Assembly: GCA_050260095.1 (NCBI GenBank)
Contig: JBLNBQ010000061.1
Location: forward strand, 13,615 to 77,614
Direction of reading: 5' to 3'
DNA from: JBLNBQ01 sp050260095
Lineage (GTDB): Bacteria > Bacillota > UBA5301 > DYFA01
DNA: 64,000 nucleotides
Shown: piece after piece, positions 27,902 to 36,491 of the stretch
How positions within the stretch are numbered: position 1 is the stretch's first letter
Layout: each line of letters opens with the position of its first letter
Program-made: the position numbers and the translations under genes
Notes under the pieces: model-generated
What the model was told of the DNA's origin: nothing
What the model saw: only the letters and a program-made list of their open reading frames with translations
Database searches by the model: none

Positions 27902-28843
27902 ATGTCCACAAAGCCGTTCCTGAGCTGGGACAGGCCCGCCGCTGCCTTGCTGGCGGCCGTGCTGGTGCTGGTCAACGCCCTGCCTGTTGGCGCCTGGGAG
28001 ATCTCTTCGGGTCCCTTGGCGGGTTTGACCAGCCTCGAGAAGACGGTCTATGGGCAGGAGGGGACGGGCCCCATCCTCCAGCGCATCGACACGCTTGAGA
28101 AAGACGTGCTCGGCGGCAAGCAGGAAGGGCCGATCGTGGCCCGCCTCGAAAAGCTCAACTCCACCCTGCGCGGCCAGGGCGATTCGCTCCTCTTCCGCCT
28201 CAACGCCTTGGAGTGGTATCTCACCCGGACCCTCTCGGCCGGCGCCCTCAACCCCCGCCTGACCCAGGTGGAACAGTCGTTCTCCGGCCAGGCTGAGACG
28301 GGTCCGCTCGGTCCCCGCCTCGACCGCCTGGCGAAACTCGTCTGGCCCGACGGCAAGGCGGACGGGGGGCAGGTCCAGCTGGAGAAGGGGACGCTCGTCA
28401 AGATCAAGCTCGGGACCGAACTGAGTTCCCAGGCCACCAAGGTGGGGGACAGGGTCAAGTTCCAGGTGGCGCAGGACGTCAAGGTCGACGGGAAGCTGCT
28501 CATCCCCGCCGGGCTCGCCGGGGAAGGCCGGGTGACGGAAGTGGTCGCCGCCGCCAACCTCGGCCGCGACGGGCGGGTCCGCGTCAACTTTGGCACGATC
28601 CCCGCGCTCGACGGGCAGCTCTTCCCGATCGAGGTCGACGAGAAGGCGACCGAGATGAACAAGTCGCTCCAGTTCGCCGCCGGCGCCGCGATGGCCGGGG
28701 TCCTGCTTCTGGGGCCGGTCGGGTTGGTCGGCGGGTACTTCGTCAAGGGCAAGGACGTGGTGATCCCGATCGGCACCGAGTTCTACGTGTCGATCACGGC
28801 GTCGTCACTGGTGACCGGGCTCGCGGTCAGCACCACCAAATAG
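27902..28843 (+). CDS. Exported protein with Leu-Glu repeats and C-terminal beta domain
   Basis: A 313-residue protein of unrecognised family. A signal peptide ends near VGAW. Residues ~45-150 hold four to five imperfect 20-30-residue repeats of the form LEKTVYGQEGTGPILQRI / LEKDVLGGKQEGPIVARL / VEQSFSGQAETGPLGPRL. A beta-rich domain follows (GTLVKIKLGTELSSQATKVG), then a hydrophobic stretch (about 258-282) that may be a membrane hairpin. ATG 27902 was preferred over GTG 27899 because GGGAGGTG lies 7 bases before it. It is 47 bases after the SLH-barrel gene, so probably part of the same envelope operon. Confidence 0.7.
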   Translation: MSTKPFLSWDRPAAALLAAVLVLVNALPVGAWEISSGPLAGLTSLEKTVYGQEGTGPILQRIDTLEKDVLGGKQEGPIVARLEKLNSTLRGQGDSLLFRLNALEWYLTRTLSAGALNPRLTQVEQSFSGQAETGPLGPRLDRLAKLVWPDGKADGGQVQLEKGTLVKIKLGTELSSQATKVGDRVKFQVAQDVKVDGKLLIPAGLAGEGRVTEVVAAANLGRDGRVRVNFGTIPALDGQLFPIEVDEKATEMNKSLQFAAGAAMAGVLLLGPVGLVGGYFVKGKDVVIPIGTEFYVSITASSLVTGLAVSTTK

Positions 28844-28897
28844 CACGCCGGAAAAACTGGCCGGGGCCCAGCTCCATACCCCAAAGCACTCCCAGGC

Positions 28898-28931
28898 GGC
28901 CCTTTCCGCAAGCCGGAAGGGGCCTTTCTCT
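28898..28931 (+). terminator. Intrinsic terminator after the SLH-barrel operon
   Basis: An 11-bp stem with one G-U pair (GGCCCTTTCCG 28898-28908 with CGGAAGGGGCC 28914-28924), a 5-base loop and a TTTCTCT tail. Confidence 0.75.
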
Positions 28932-29041
28932 GGGCCGGCATGGGAATCTCCCCTGCGATTCCTGGCAGGAGAGGGAATAGCGGAAGCCGTACTTAGCAGA
29001 GAACACCTGCCTTGAGGGGCGAGGAACAGGGGAGGAGGAGC

Positions 29042-30670
29042 ATGAGCGTGCGCCGGGGGAGACTTGCCAACCGGTCCTTACTGCCAGGCCTGTTCGCCCT
29101 GGCGCTGTTCCTGCTGCCCTTAAGCGGCCCGGCCCGCGCCGCCGCGGCCGACTTCCAGCTCTCCGCCGACAGTATCGAGCACGACCTGGGCGCCGGGATC
29201 GTCACGGCGTCTGGCGGCGTCAGAGTCCAGCTCGCAGAGATGGAAGCGCGCGGAAACCTCCTGCGCGCAGACCTGAGCACCCATATACTCTCCATGGAGG
29301 GTCCAGTCCTCGTCGCCACCCCCTCCGGCGCGGTGCAGGGGGAGGATCTGCGCTACGCCTGGGATCAGCGAACCGGCAGCCTACGAAACGCTCAGTTCGC
29401 CAGCGAGGGCGTGAGGTTCAGCGGGGGGGAGGCTGAGTTCGCTGCCAGTAGCTGGACCTTGCACGATGGCCTGCTCACGAAGTGCGTCTATCCCACGCCG
29501 GAGTACGCGCTGCAAGCCAGGGAGATTGCCGTCGACCCCGAGCGGCAGGTCGCCTACATCCGGGGCGGGCGCCTCGCCTTGTTCGGACACACCATCCTCC
29601 CGCTGCCGAATCTGCGCCTCTCGCTCCAGGATACGGAGATCGGCCGGCTCAGCCGGGGCAATCTCCCGGTGCCGGAGACGGGCTACGATTCCGAGCGCGG
29701 CTACTTCCTGGCGCAACGACAGCCGCTCTACCTCTCCGACACCACCTTCGTCCTGGCGCAGGCTGGGTACGGTTCCGAAGAGGGAGCGCGCCTCGGTCTC
29801 TCCGGCCTCTATACGCCTTCTTCTGCCGCCGCCTACCGCTGGGATCTCGTGTACCAGCAGCGCCCGCCCGTGGCCGACGGCCTGATCCGGGCCGAGGCTG
29901 CGCCGGCAATCCACGGGACGGCGGAGTACGAACTCAAAGACGCCGCCGGCCGGCTCAAGCTCGGCGTCGAGAAGAAAGACGACGAGGCCCGGCGCGACCT
30001 CACCTTCCTACCCCGGGTCGAGGTGTCCCCCCGCCCCGTGACCGTGGCCGGCGTCACGCTCGTGCCCACCTTAGAATGGGCCAATATCCAGGAGGAAGCC
30101 AGTGGACAGGCGGCGACGCGCACCCTGGCCGGCCTCTCCTGGTCGGCTGCGCCGCGGCTCAGCTTGCCGTTCGCCCTGACCTTCTCCGGCGCCGAGAAGC
30201 AGACTTGGTACGGCACGGGCGAGGCGCTGACCACCCGCGTCCTCTCGGGCGCCGTCACCCAGCCGCTCACCGAGGCGCTGCGACTCCAAACCGGCGTGAA
30301 CGTCCGGCAGTATACCGGCCGGACTCCGTTCGTCTTCGACCAGCCAGACCGTTACTCCGAAGGCGAGGTGGGGCTAGCCTGGCAATCGGGGGGCAACACG
30401 CTTTATGGCGCCGCCGCCTACGACTTGGCCGGGTGGGGAACCGCCGACGGCACCCGCGCCTTGCCGGGGCAACCCGCCGCACTCAAAGCCAGCGCCATCC
30501 TGGCCTCGGAAGGCTGGCGCGCCAGCGCTGAGGTCCGGTACGAACTGGGCGAGAAACCGCACTACTCGACTGCTGAACTTGAGCTCACTCGGGTGCTCCA
30601 CTGCTTCGAGGTGACGCTGAGTGCGGAGCCAGTCGAGAAGAAGATCGCTTTTGAAGTGAGTTTCCGTTAG
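29042..30670 (+). CDS. LptD/OstA-like outer-membrane LPS assembly protein, short form
   Basis: A 542-residue protein: signal peptide ending near ARAA, an N-terminal OstA-like jellyroll (FQLSADSIEHDL, GGVRVQLAEMEARGN), then LptD-type wording (LLTKCVYPTPEYALQAREI, FGHTILPLPNLRLSL) and barrel strands to the C-terminal FEVSFR. One Cys sits at each end of the barrel region (about 148 and 521), which could form a disulfide as in LptD. It is much shorter than proteobacterial LptD (~780). ATG start with GAGGAGGAG upstream. It would insert LPS in the outer leaflet, completing the lpt set at 14-17 kb. Confidence 0.8.
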   Translation: MSVRRGRLANRSLLPGLFALALFLLPLSGPARAAAADFQLSADSIEHDLGAGIVTASGGVRVQLAEMEARGNLLRADLSTHILSMEGPVLVATPSGAVQGEDLRYAWDQRTGSLRNAQFASEGVRFSGGEAEFAASSWTLHDGLLTKCVYPTPEYALQAREIAVDPERQVAYIRGGRLALFGHTILPLPNLRLSLQDTEIGRLSRGNLPVPETGYDSERGYFLAQRQPLYLSDTTFVLAQAGYGSEEGARLGLSGLYTPSSAAAYRWDLVYQQRPPVADGLIRAEAAPAIHGTAEYELKDAAGRLKLGVEKKDDEARRDLTFLPRVEVSPRPVTVAGVTLVPTLEWANIQEEASGQAATRTLAGLSWSAAPRLSLPFALTFSGAEKQTWYGTGEALTTRVLSGAVTQPLTEALRLQTGVNVRQYTGRTPFVFDQPDRYSEGEVGLAWQSGGNTLYGAAAYDLAGWGTADGTRALPGQPAALKASAILASEGWRASAEVRYELGEKPHYSTAELELTRVLHCFEVTLSAEPVEKKIAFEVSFR

Positions 30671-30820
30671 AACATCGCGCAGCCCTCGCGCCGTTCCTTA
30701 TCGCGGGTTCATCCCTGGCGGCACAGATTCCCTGGCGAATGGTGCTTGCCACTCGCAAGAGGTGAGCCTCCGGGTGCAGGCGAACTAACGAGTGAAATGC
30801 CGAGGAAAGGCAGGAGCGGA

Positions 30821-32011
30821 ATGAACGGGGAACGGACGACCAGTCGCCAGCCAGCCCAGACCGGCTGGCTGGTTGCAGGGGCGTTGGTGCCTTTCGGAAA
30901 TGCGTCGCTTGGCCTTCTCCTTTCCCTGGGCGGGTTGGCCGCGGCGCTTGCCAGAGGGCGACTGCGCTGGAAGATGGCAGACCCTGTGTATGGGCTTTTT
31001 CTGGCGCTTCTGGGATGCCTGGCGTTGAGTGCAGCGTTCTCTCCCGTGCGCGGTGTGGCTGCAGCCCTCTCAACTGGCTACGCCCTGCTGATGGGAGGAT
31101 ACGTCTTCGCAGCTCAGGGCAGCGATCCTGTCTGGATCCGGCGCAGGTTCGTTCCTACCCTGATGGTAGCCAGCTCAATCTCCTACGCCTTCGCCATCGG
31201 CCGGGCTCTGATCACTGACTCCCGGCGGGCAGGCACCCTTGGCAGTGGAGCCAATGGTTACGGAACGCTGATCATCCTGTGCAGCGGAGTGGCGCTCGGG
31301 TACTTGTTGAGCCGCGACGAGCGGCGGCGCTGGCCGGCGCTGGTCGCGTACGTCGCAGTTGCATCGGTTGCCTTGGCTTTCACACTCTCCCGCGGTGCTT
31401 GGCTGGGATTCTTCACGATGCTGGTTGTCCTTGCCCTGTGGAACCCCCAGTTTCGTCGCTGGCTCTGGCTTGGACTCCTGCCGTTGGCAGTTGCTTTCAC
31501 GGCCATCCCACGGCTGGCGCCTCGGTTGCTCAGCATTTTCACGGCGGAAGCCTATTTGTCCCGGGTTTACATCTGGCGCTCGGCCTGGCGGATGATCCAG
31601 GACCATCCGCTCACCGGCGTGGGCGCTGGAGTCTTTATGCACGTCTACGGGGCGTACGTTCAACCGGGCGCCAGCGAGCAGAGCGTCGCCTACGCTCACA
31701 ACCTCTTCCTGCAGGTCTGGGCGGAATTTGGACTCATCGGATTCGTCATCTTCCTGGCCATCTTGGGCCGGGTGCTTTACATGTCCTTCCGTCTCGCCCG
31801 CACAGGCGACTCTCTCTACCAGGGTATCTTCGCCGCCTTTCTGGGGGTGCTCGTTCACCAGCAGGTTGACATCCCTATCTGGGGTATTGAAGTCGGCGGA
31901 GCGTTTTGGCTGCTGGTCGGTCTCACAATCAGCTTGTACGTGCACGAAATGGGGAAAGCGCAAAATGAAGCGGTGCGTGGTCACTGGTGGGGCGGAGTTC
32001 ATCGGGTCTAG
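30821..32011 (+). CDS. O-antigen ligase / polymerase (Wzy/WaaL family) membrane protein
   Basis: A 396-residue polytopic protein with about ten hydrophobic segments. The family hallmark lies in the large loop and after it: GAGVFMHVYGAYVQPG and AHNLFLQVWAEFGLIGFVIF. WaaL joins O-antigen to lipid A core in the periplasm; Wzy polymerises the repeat units, and sequence cannot separate them. The ATG at 30821 follows AGGAG by 4 bases. Its last 47 bases overlap the start of the damaged epimerase gene. Composition by eye is less GC-biased than neighbours. Confidence 0.82.
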   Translation: MNGERTTSRQPAQTGWLVAGALVPFGNASLGLLLSLGGLAAALARGRLRWKMADPVYGLFLALLGCLALSAAFSPVRGVAAALSTGYALLMGGYVFAAQGSDPVWIRRRFVPTLMVASSISYAFAIGRALITDSRRAGTLGSGANGYGTLIILCSGVALGYLLSRDERRRWPALVAYVAVASVALAFTLSRGAWLGFFTMLVVLALWNPQFRRWLWLGLLPLAVAFTAIPRLAPRLLSIFTAEAYLSRVYIWRSAWRMIQDHPLTGVGAGVFMHVYGAYVQPGASEQSVAYAHNLFLQVWAEFGLIGFVIFLAILGRVLYMSFRLARTGDSLYQGIFAAFLGVLVHQQVDIPIWGIEVGGAFWLLVGLTISLYVHEMGKAQNEAVRGHWWGGVHRV

Positions 32012-32941
32012 CCTCACCCGCCGGCTGGTCGCCGAGGGTGTTCGGGTGAGGGTCGTAGACAACCTCTCCACGAGGTCCCTGGCGAACCTGGCCCGCTTGG
32101 AACAGGCGGTCGACTTCGTGGAGGGTGACGTCCGGGACAGTGAGCTTCTGCGGGAGGCTTGCCGCGGTGCGGAAGTTGTCTTCCACCAGGCGGGCATCGC
32201 CTCGGTGCAAGCGTCGGTGGAGGATCCGGCGGGCTGCCACGCCGTGAACGTGGGAGGCACGCTCAACGTCCTCCTGGCGGCCCGGGAGGCGAGGGCACGG
32301 CGGGTCGTCTTCGCCTCGTCTTCCTCGGTCTACGGCGACGCGTCCACTCTCCCCTTGCGCGAAGAGACGCCGCCACGGCCCTTGTCGCCCTATGCGGCGA
32401 CCAAACGCTGCGGCGAAGACTACTGCCGGGTCTTCTCAGAGTTATTCGGCCTGGACACGGTGGCCCTGCGCTACTTCAACGTCTTCGGTCCCCGTCACAA
32501 CCCGGCCGCCGAGCACGCGGCGGTGATCCCAAAGTTCGTCTTGGCCGCCTTTCGGGGCGAGAACCGGTCATCCACGGCGACGGAGAACAGTCGCGGGACT
32601 TCGTCTTCGTCGAGGATGTAGTCCAGGCGAACCTGCTTGCCGCTCGGCGGGAGGAACCACTCGGCGGACAAGCCTTGAACGTGGGCACCGGGACTGTGAC
32701 GAGTCTAAACGGTCTGATTCAAGCGCTGAGTTTGGCACTCGGCCGGCCTGTTCGCGCTCGTCACGCTGCCCCGCGCCAGGGCGATATCAGACACTCCATG
32801 GCCGACCCATCCCGCGCCCGCCAAGCGCTGGGATTTGCCGCGGGTCATTCGTTCAGTGAGGGGCTGCGCCTGACCGTCGACTGGTACGCCCGGCAGGTGT
32901 TGGGCAGGGCGGACGCCGAGGTGGCGGCAGCCGGGGAGTGA
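31965..32941 (+). pseudogene. NAD-dependent sugar epimerase, frameshifted
   Basis: An extended SDR of the GalE/UDP-glucuronate epimerase type. The first ~200 codons read in one frame from ATG 31965 (MKRCVVTGGAEFIGSSL, SSSSVYGD, YAATKRCGEDY with the catalytic Tyr/Lys) and stop at 32621. Homology continues in another frame (PVIHGDGEQSRDFVFVEDVV, NVGTGT) to the stop at 32941. One missing C at about 32564-32566 (AACCGG for expected AACCCGG) would explain it. The Rossmann loop reads GGAEFIGS instead of GGAGFIGS, a second defect in the NAD-binding motif. It could have supplied galactose- or uronic-acid-type sugars to O-antigen. Confidence 0.85.
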
Positions 32942-32957
32942 TTCCCGTTCACTCCAA

Positions 32958-32986
32958 TTGACACCCCCGTTCCTGTGTGCTATCAT
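32958..32986 (+). promoter_or_regulatory. Sigma-A-type promoter for metK
   Basis: TTGACA (32958-32963), a 17-base spacer and TATCAT (32981-32986). The transcript would begin near 32993, about 20 bases before the riboswitch. Confidence 0.85.
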
Positions 32987-33014
32987 CGGAATGTCCAAGT
33001 GAATAATGCGCGGA

Positions 33015-33114
33015 CTCATCATGAGCGGCGGAGGGAACGGCCCGATGAAGCCCGGCAACCAGGCGGCGGCGCCCAGGTGCCAAGTCCGACAGAATGCCAA
33101 TTCTGGAAGATGAG
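33015..33114 (+). promoter_or_regulatory. SAM-I (S-box) riboswitch
   Basis: The conserved core is plain: GGAGGGAACGGCCCGATGAA, CCCGGCAACC, GGTGCCAAGTCC and CTGGAAGATGAG, with the P1 stem formed by CTCATC (33015-33020) and GATGAG (33109-33114). SAM-I RNAs bind S-adenosylmethionine and favour a terminator when it is abundant. An intrinsic terminator follows 10 bases later, so this is a transcription-off switch for metK. Confidence 0.97.
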
Positions 33115-33124
33115 ACGAGACTTC

Positions 33125-33160
33125 ACGCCTCTTCCGAATTGGAGGGGGCGTAACTTTTTG
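33125..33160 (+). terminator. Riboswitch-controlled terminator
   Basis: ACGCCTCTTCC (33125-33135) pairs with GGAGGGGGCGT (33141-33151) with two G-U pairs, followed by AACTTTTTG. It lies between the SAM-I aptamer and the metK start, as expected for the expression platform. Confidence 0.9.
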
Positions 33161-33216
33161 TCCCCGTCCTGTTCACCGTGGACCAGGGTAACGCTACGCA
33201 GTGGGAGGCTTGCCGC

Positions 33217-34521
33217 ATGTGTCAGGAAGACCGTCTGAACCGCAACTTCCTCTTCACCTCGGAGTCGGTGACCGAGGGACATCCCGATAAGATCTGCGAT
33301 CAGATCTCCGACGCCATCCTCGACGCCATCTTCGAGAAGGACCCCAACGCCCGAGTGGCGTGTGAGACCACCGTCACGACCGGGCTCGTGCTCGTGGCGG
33401 GCGAGATCTCCTGCGCGTGCTACGTGGATATCCCGGCGCTGGTCCGCCAGACCATCCGCGACATCGGCTACACCCGGGCCAAGTTCGGCTTCGACGGCGA
33501 CACCTGCGCGGTGCTGACCGCCATCGACGAGCAGTCGCCCGACATCGCCCAGGGCGTCAACCAGGCGCTGGAGGTGCGCGGCACCGGCGACACCGATGCC
33601 TTCGACGCCATCGGCGCGGGCGACCAGGGCCTCATGTTCGGGTTCGCCTGCGACGAGACCCCCGAGTTGATGCCGCTGCCGATCTCCTTGGCTCACCAGT
33701 TGGCCCGGCGCCTCACCGAAGTCCGCAAGGAGCGGGAGGTCACCTACCTGCGGCCCGATGGCAAGACCCAGGTCACGGTGGAATACAGGGAAGACCGTCC
33801 CGTTCGGGTCGATACGATCGTCATCTCGACCCAGCATCACCCCGAGGTCAGCCGGGAAACCATCGAGCAGGACCTGATCGAGAAGGTCATCAAGCCCGTG
33901 GTGCCCGCCAAGTACCTCGATGAGCAGACCAAGATCCTCATCAACCCGTCGGGCCGGTTCGTGGTGGGCGGCCCCCAGGGCGACACGGGGCTCACGGGCC
34001 GGAAGATCATCGTCGACACCTACGGCGGCTACGCCCGGCACGGCGGCGGCGCCTTCTCTGGCAAGGATCCCACGAAGGTGGACCGGTCGGCGGCCTACGC
34101 GTTGCGCTATGTTGCCAAGAACGTGGTGGCGGCTGGGCTGGCCGACAAGTGCGAGGTCCAGGCGGCCTACGCCATCGGCGTTGCCCACCCGGTCTCCATC
34201 ATGGTCGACACCTTCGGCACCGGGCGGATTCCCGACGATGCCATCGCCACGCTCGTCCGGCGCATCTTCGACCTGCGCCCGGCCGCCATCATCGACCACT
34301 TCCAGCTGCGCCGGCCGATCTACCGGCAACTGGCGGCCTACGGTCACTTCGGCCGGACCGACCTCGACCTGCCGTGGGAGAAGACCGACAAGGTGGCCGA
34401 GCTGAAGGCGGGCGCCGAGGAGTTCGTCCGGCACGGTCACGTGCACGTGCACGCGCACGAGCACACCCATACTCACACCCACGAGCACGGCGACGACCAC
34501 GATCACCCGCACGAGCACTGA
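33217..34521 (+). CDS. metK: S-adenosylmethionine synthetase with His-rich tail
   Basis: MetK makes SAM from methionine and ATP. The 434-residue protein is canonical to about residue 395: [55 protein letters not shown] and [16 protein letters not shown]. The last 29 residues (406-434) are unusual: 14 histidines alternating with V, A, E, T, D and P ([20 protein letters not shown] and onward), resembling metal-binding tails of nickel or zinc proteins. The ATG follows GGGAGG by 8 bases; GTG 33178 is less likely. Controlled by the upstream SAM-I riboswitch. Confidence 0.97.
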   Translation: MCQEDRLNRNFLFTSESVTEGHPDKICDQISDAILDAIFEKDPNARVACETTVTTGLVLVAGEISCACYVDIPALVRQTIRDIGYTRAKFGFDGDTCAVLTAIDEQSPDIAQGVNQALEVRGTGDTDAFDAIGAGDQGLMFGFACDETPELMPLPISLAHQLARRLTEVRKEREVTYLRPDGKTQVTVEYREDRPVRVDTIVISTQHHPEVSRETIEQDLIEKVIKPVVPAKYLDEQTKILINPSGRFVVGGPQGDTGLTGRKIIVDTYGGYARHGGGAFSGKDPTKVDRSAAYALRYVAKNVVAAGLADKCEVQAAYAIGVAHPVSIMVDTFGTGRIPDDAIATLVRRIFDLRPAAIIDHFQLRRPIYRQLAAYGHFGRTDLDLPWEKTDKVAELKAGAEEFVRHGHVHVHAHEHTHTHTHEHGDDHDHPHEH

Positions 34522-34545
34522 GCCGGGCGGGGCGGAGGCGGGCCG

Positions 34546-34932
34546 GTGAGAGTCGGCGTCGACCTGGTGGATATCGCACGGTTGGGGCGCATCCTCGAGA
34601 GGCGCCCCTCCTTCGCGTCCCGGGTCTTCACCGAGGGGGAACTGAGCCTGGCGGAGGACATGGGGCTCGCGAAGCGGCGGGAGTTCCTGGCCGGCCGGTT
34701 CGCCGCCAAGGAGGCGGTCCTCAAGGGCCTCGGCACCGGCCTCGCCGCGGGGATCGCCTGGCGCGACATCGAAGTTCTCCGGGGGCCGGGCGGCGCCCCT
34801 CTGCCCCGGCTCTCGGGGCGGGCGGCGGAGGTCGCGGCGGCCCTCGGCGTGACGCAGACCCGGCTCTCCCTCTCGCACGACCGCGAGAAGGCGGTGGCCG
34901 TGGCGATCATGGAGGAGATTTCGCATCACTGA
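34546..34932 (+). CDS. acpS: Holo-acyl-carrier-protein synthase AcpS
   Basis: AcpS transfers 4'-phosphopantetheine from CoA to apo-ACP. The 128-residue protein has VGVDLVDIARL with the metal-binding Asp, FTEGELSLAE, LAGRFAAKEAVLKGLGTG with the catalytic Glu-Lys region, and a terminal LSLSHDREKAVAVAIME. GTG start 24 bases after metK. It probably shares the metK transcript. Confidence 0.93.
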   Translation: MRVGVDLVDIARLGRILERRPSFASRVFTEGELSLAEDMGLAKRREFLAGRFAAKEAVLKGLGTGLAAGIAWRDIEVLRGPGGAPLPRLSGRAAEVAAALGVTQTRLSLSHDREKAVAVAIMEEISHH

Positions 34933-34973
34933 CGGCCCGGGAGCGGGGCGGGGTTTGGGAAGGAGCGAATGGG

Positions 34974-35771
34974 ATGAGCGGCACGGAACTCAAGGCGGAT
35001 ATCGGCGTCTTCGGTGGCTCGGGCTTCTACGATTTCCTGGGCGATGTGGAGGAGGTCTGGGTCGAGACGCCCTACGGGCCGCCGAGCGACAGGATCGCCA
35101 TCGCCCAGGTGGGGGAGAAGCGGGTGGCGTTCCTGCCTCGCCACGGCAAGGACCACCGGTTCCCCCCGCACATGGTGAATTACCGGGCCAACCTCTGGGC
35201 GATGCACAGCCTGGGCGTGAAGCGCCTGATCGGGCCCTGCGCGGCCGGCAGCCTCCAGCCGCACGTCAAGCCGGGCGAGTTCGTGGTGACCGACCAGTTC
35301 GTCAACCGCACCTACGGGCGGAAAGACACCTTCTTCGACGGCCCTCTGACCTACCACGTGGCGGCCGCCGAACCGTACTGCCCCGTGCTGCGGAAGATCG
35401 CGATCGAGGCGGCCAAGGCGGAGGGGATCACCGTTCACGAGACCGGCACCGTGGTGGTCGTGCAGGGGCCCCGCTTCTCCACCAAGGCCGAGAGCCGGGA
35501 GTTCGCCAGCCACGGCTGGGAGGTCATCAACATGACCCAGTATCCCGAAGGCATCCTCGCCCGGGAGCTGGGCATCTGCTACGTCAACGTGGCGCTAATC
35601 ACCGACTTCGACGCCGGCCTGGAGGGTCACCCGGAGGTCGAGGCGGTGACGCACGAGGCCGTGCTCAAGGTCTTCGCGGAGAACAACAGCAAGCTCAAGG
35701 GCCTGCTCTTCCGCATGATCGACGCCATCCCCACCGGCGAGCGGCGGGGGTGCCGCTGCGCTGAGCGGTAG
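34974..35771 (+). CDS. mtnP: S-methyl-5'-thioadenosine phosphorylase / purine phosphorylase
   Basis: A 265-residue enzyme of the MTAP branch of purine nucleoside phosphorylases: IGVFGGSGFYDFLG, FLPRHGKDHRFPPHMVNYRA, the GPCAAGSLQP phosphate loop, VVVVQGPRFSTKAESR and VINMTQYPEGILARELGICY. It splits methylthioadenosine to adenine and methylthioribose-1-phosphate; being next to metK it fits SAM-related salvage. The ATG follows GGAAGGAG by 8 bases. Two cysteines lie at the extreme C-terminus (RRGCRCAER). Confidence 0.93.
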   Translation: MSGTELKADIGVFGGSGFYDFLGDVEEVWVETPYGPPSDRIAIAQVGEKRVAFLPRHGKDHRFPPHMVNYRANLWAMHSLGVKRLIGPCAAGSLQPHVKPGEFVVTDQFVNRTYGRKDTFFDGPLTYHVAAAEPYCPVLRKIAIEAAKAEGITVHETGTVVVVQGPRFSTKAESREFASHGWEVINMTQYPEGILARELGICYVNVALITDFDAGLEGHPEVEAVTHEAVLKVFAENNSKLKGLLFRMIDAIPTGERRGCRCAER

Positions 35772-35836
35772 TTCATACCCCCTGGCAGAGCGGCATACGG
35801 TTTAAGCGACTACAGCCTCGCAGGGAGGCGGTTGCC

Positions 35837-36412
35837 GTGGCGTTGACGCACAGCCAGAAGCGTGAGCGGATCGCCTCACCCACCCTGAGCGATCTGCAGG
35901 CCATCGCAGCGGGCGCGCTGGGGTACGCGCTGTTGGGGGCAGCCTGCGGCTTCTTGCCGGGCGGGCTGTCCCTTTTCCGTCCGGCTCCCGCGGTGGTGGT
36001 GCTGGCCGCCCTCACCGGCGGCCCGGTGGTGGGCTTCGGAGCGGGTTTTCTGGGAGACCTCCTTTTGGGGCTGTGGCAAGGCGGCCTATGGCTCCACTGG
36101 AGCCTGGGCGTGGGCGTGGCCGGCGCTTTGACCGGCCTGCTCTGGCTCTGGTCCGACGTGGATGCGGCGCCCGCCCTGTCCCGGCGCGACCTCCTCAAGA
36201 TCGCGTGCTTCAGCACCGCCGGTTTTCTCGCCGGCGCCCTCTTCTCCGCCCTGGTCGACTTGGCTTTGGGGGCGGCGCTGCCCCTGGCCTTCCTCGCCTG
36301 GGCCCTCCCGGCCTGGCTGGTCAACACGTTCTGGGGGACGGTCCTCGGTTCGCTGGCCCTCACATACCTGAAACGGATCCGCCGGGGTCGCGTCGAGACC
36401 CGGCAGGCGTAA
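35837..36412 (+). CDS. ECF transporter S-component-like membrane protein
   Basis: A 191-residue protein with about five to six hydrophobic helices. The pattern PAPAVVVLAALTGGPVVGFG followed by AGFLGDLLLG is typical of the substrate-binding S component of energy-coupling factor vitamin transporters. No A/A' ATPase or T component is adjacent, so it would share a general module. The vitamin is unknown. GTG start with GGGAGG 8 bases upstream. Confidence 0.65.
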   Translation: MALTHSQKRERIASPTLSDLQAIAAGALGYALLGAACGFLPGGLSLFRPAPAVVVLAALTGGPVVGFGAGFLGDLLLGLWQGGLWLHWSLGVGVAGALTGLLWLWSDVDAAPALSRRDLLKIACFSTAGFLAGALFSALVDLALGAALPLAFLAWALPAWLVNTFWGTVLGSLALTYLKRIRRGRVETRQA

Positions 36413-36491
36413 GCCGTTTCCTCTCCGCAGGAGATATCCCCCTCGACACGAAGTAATGTTATCCTGGAGGAAAGGCCAAGGGGGTATGGCG

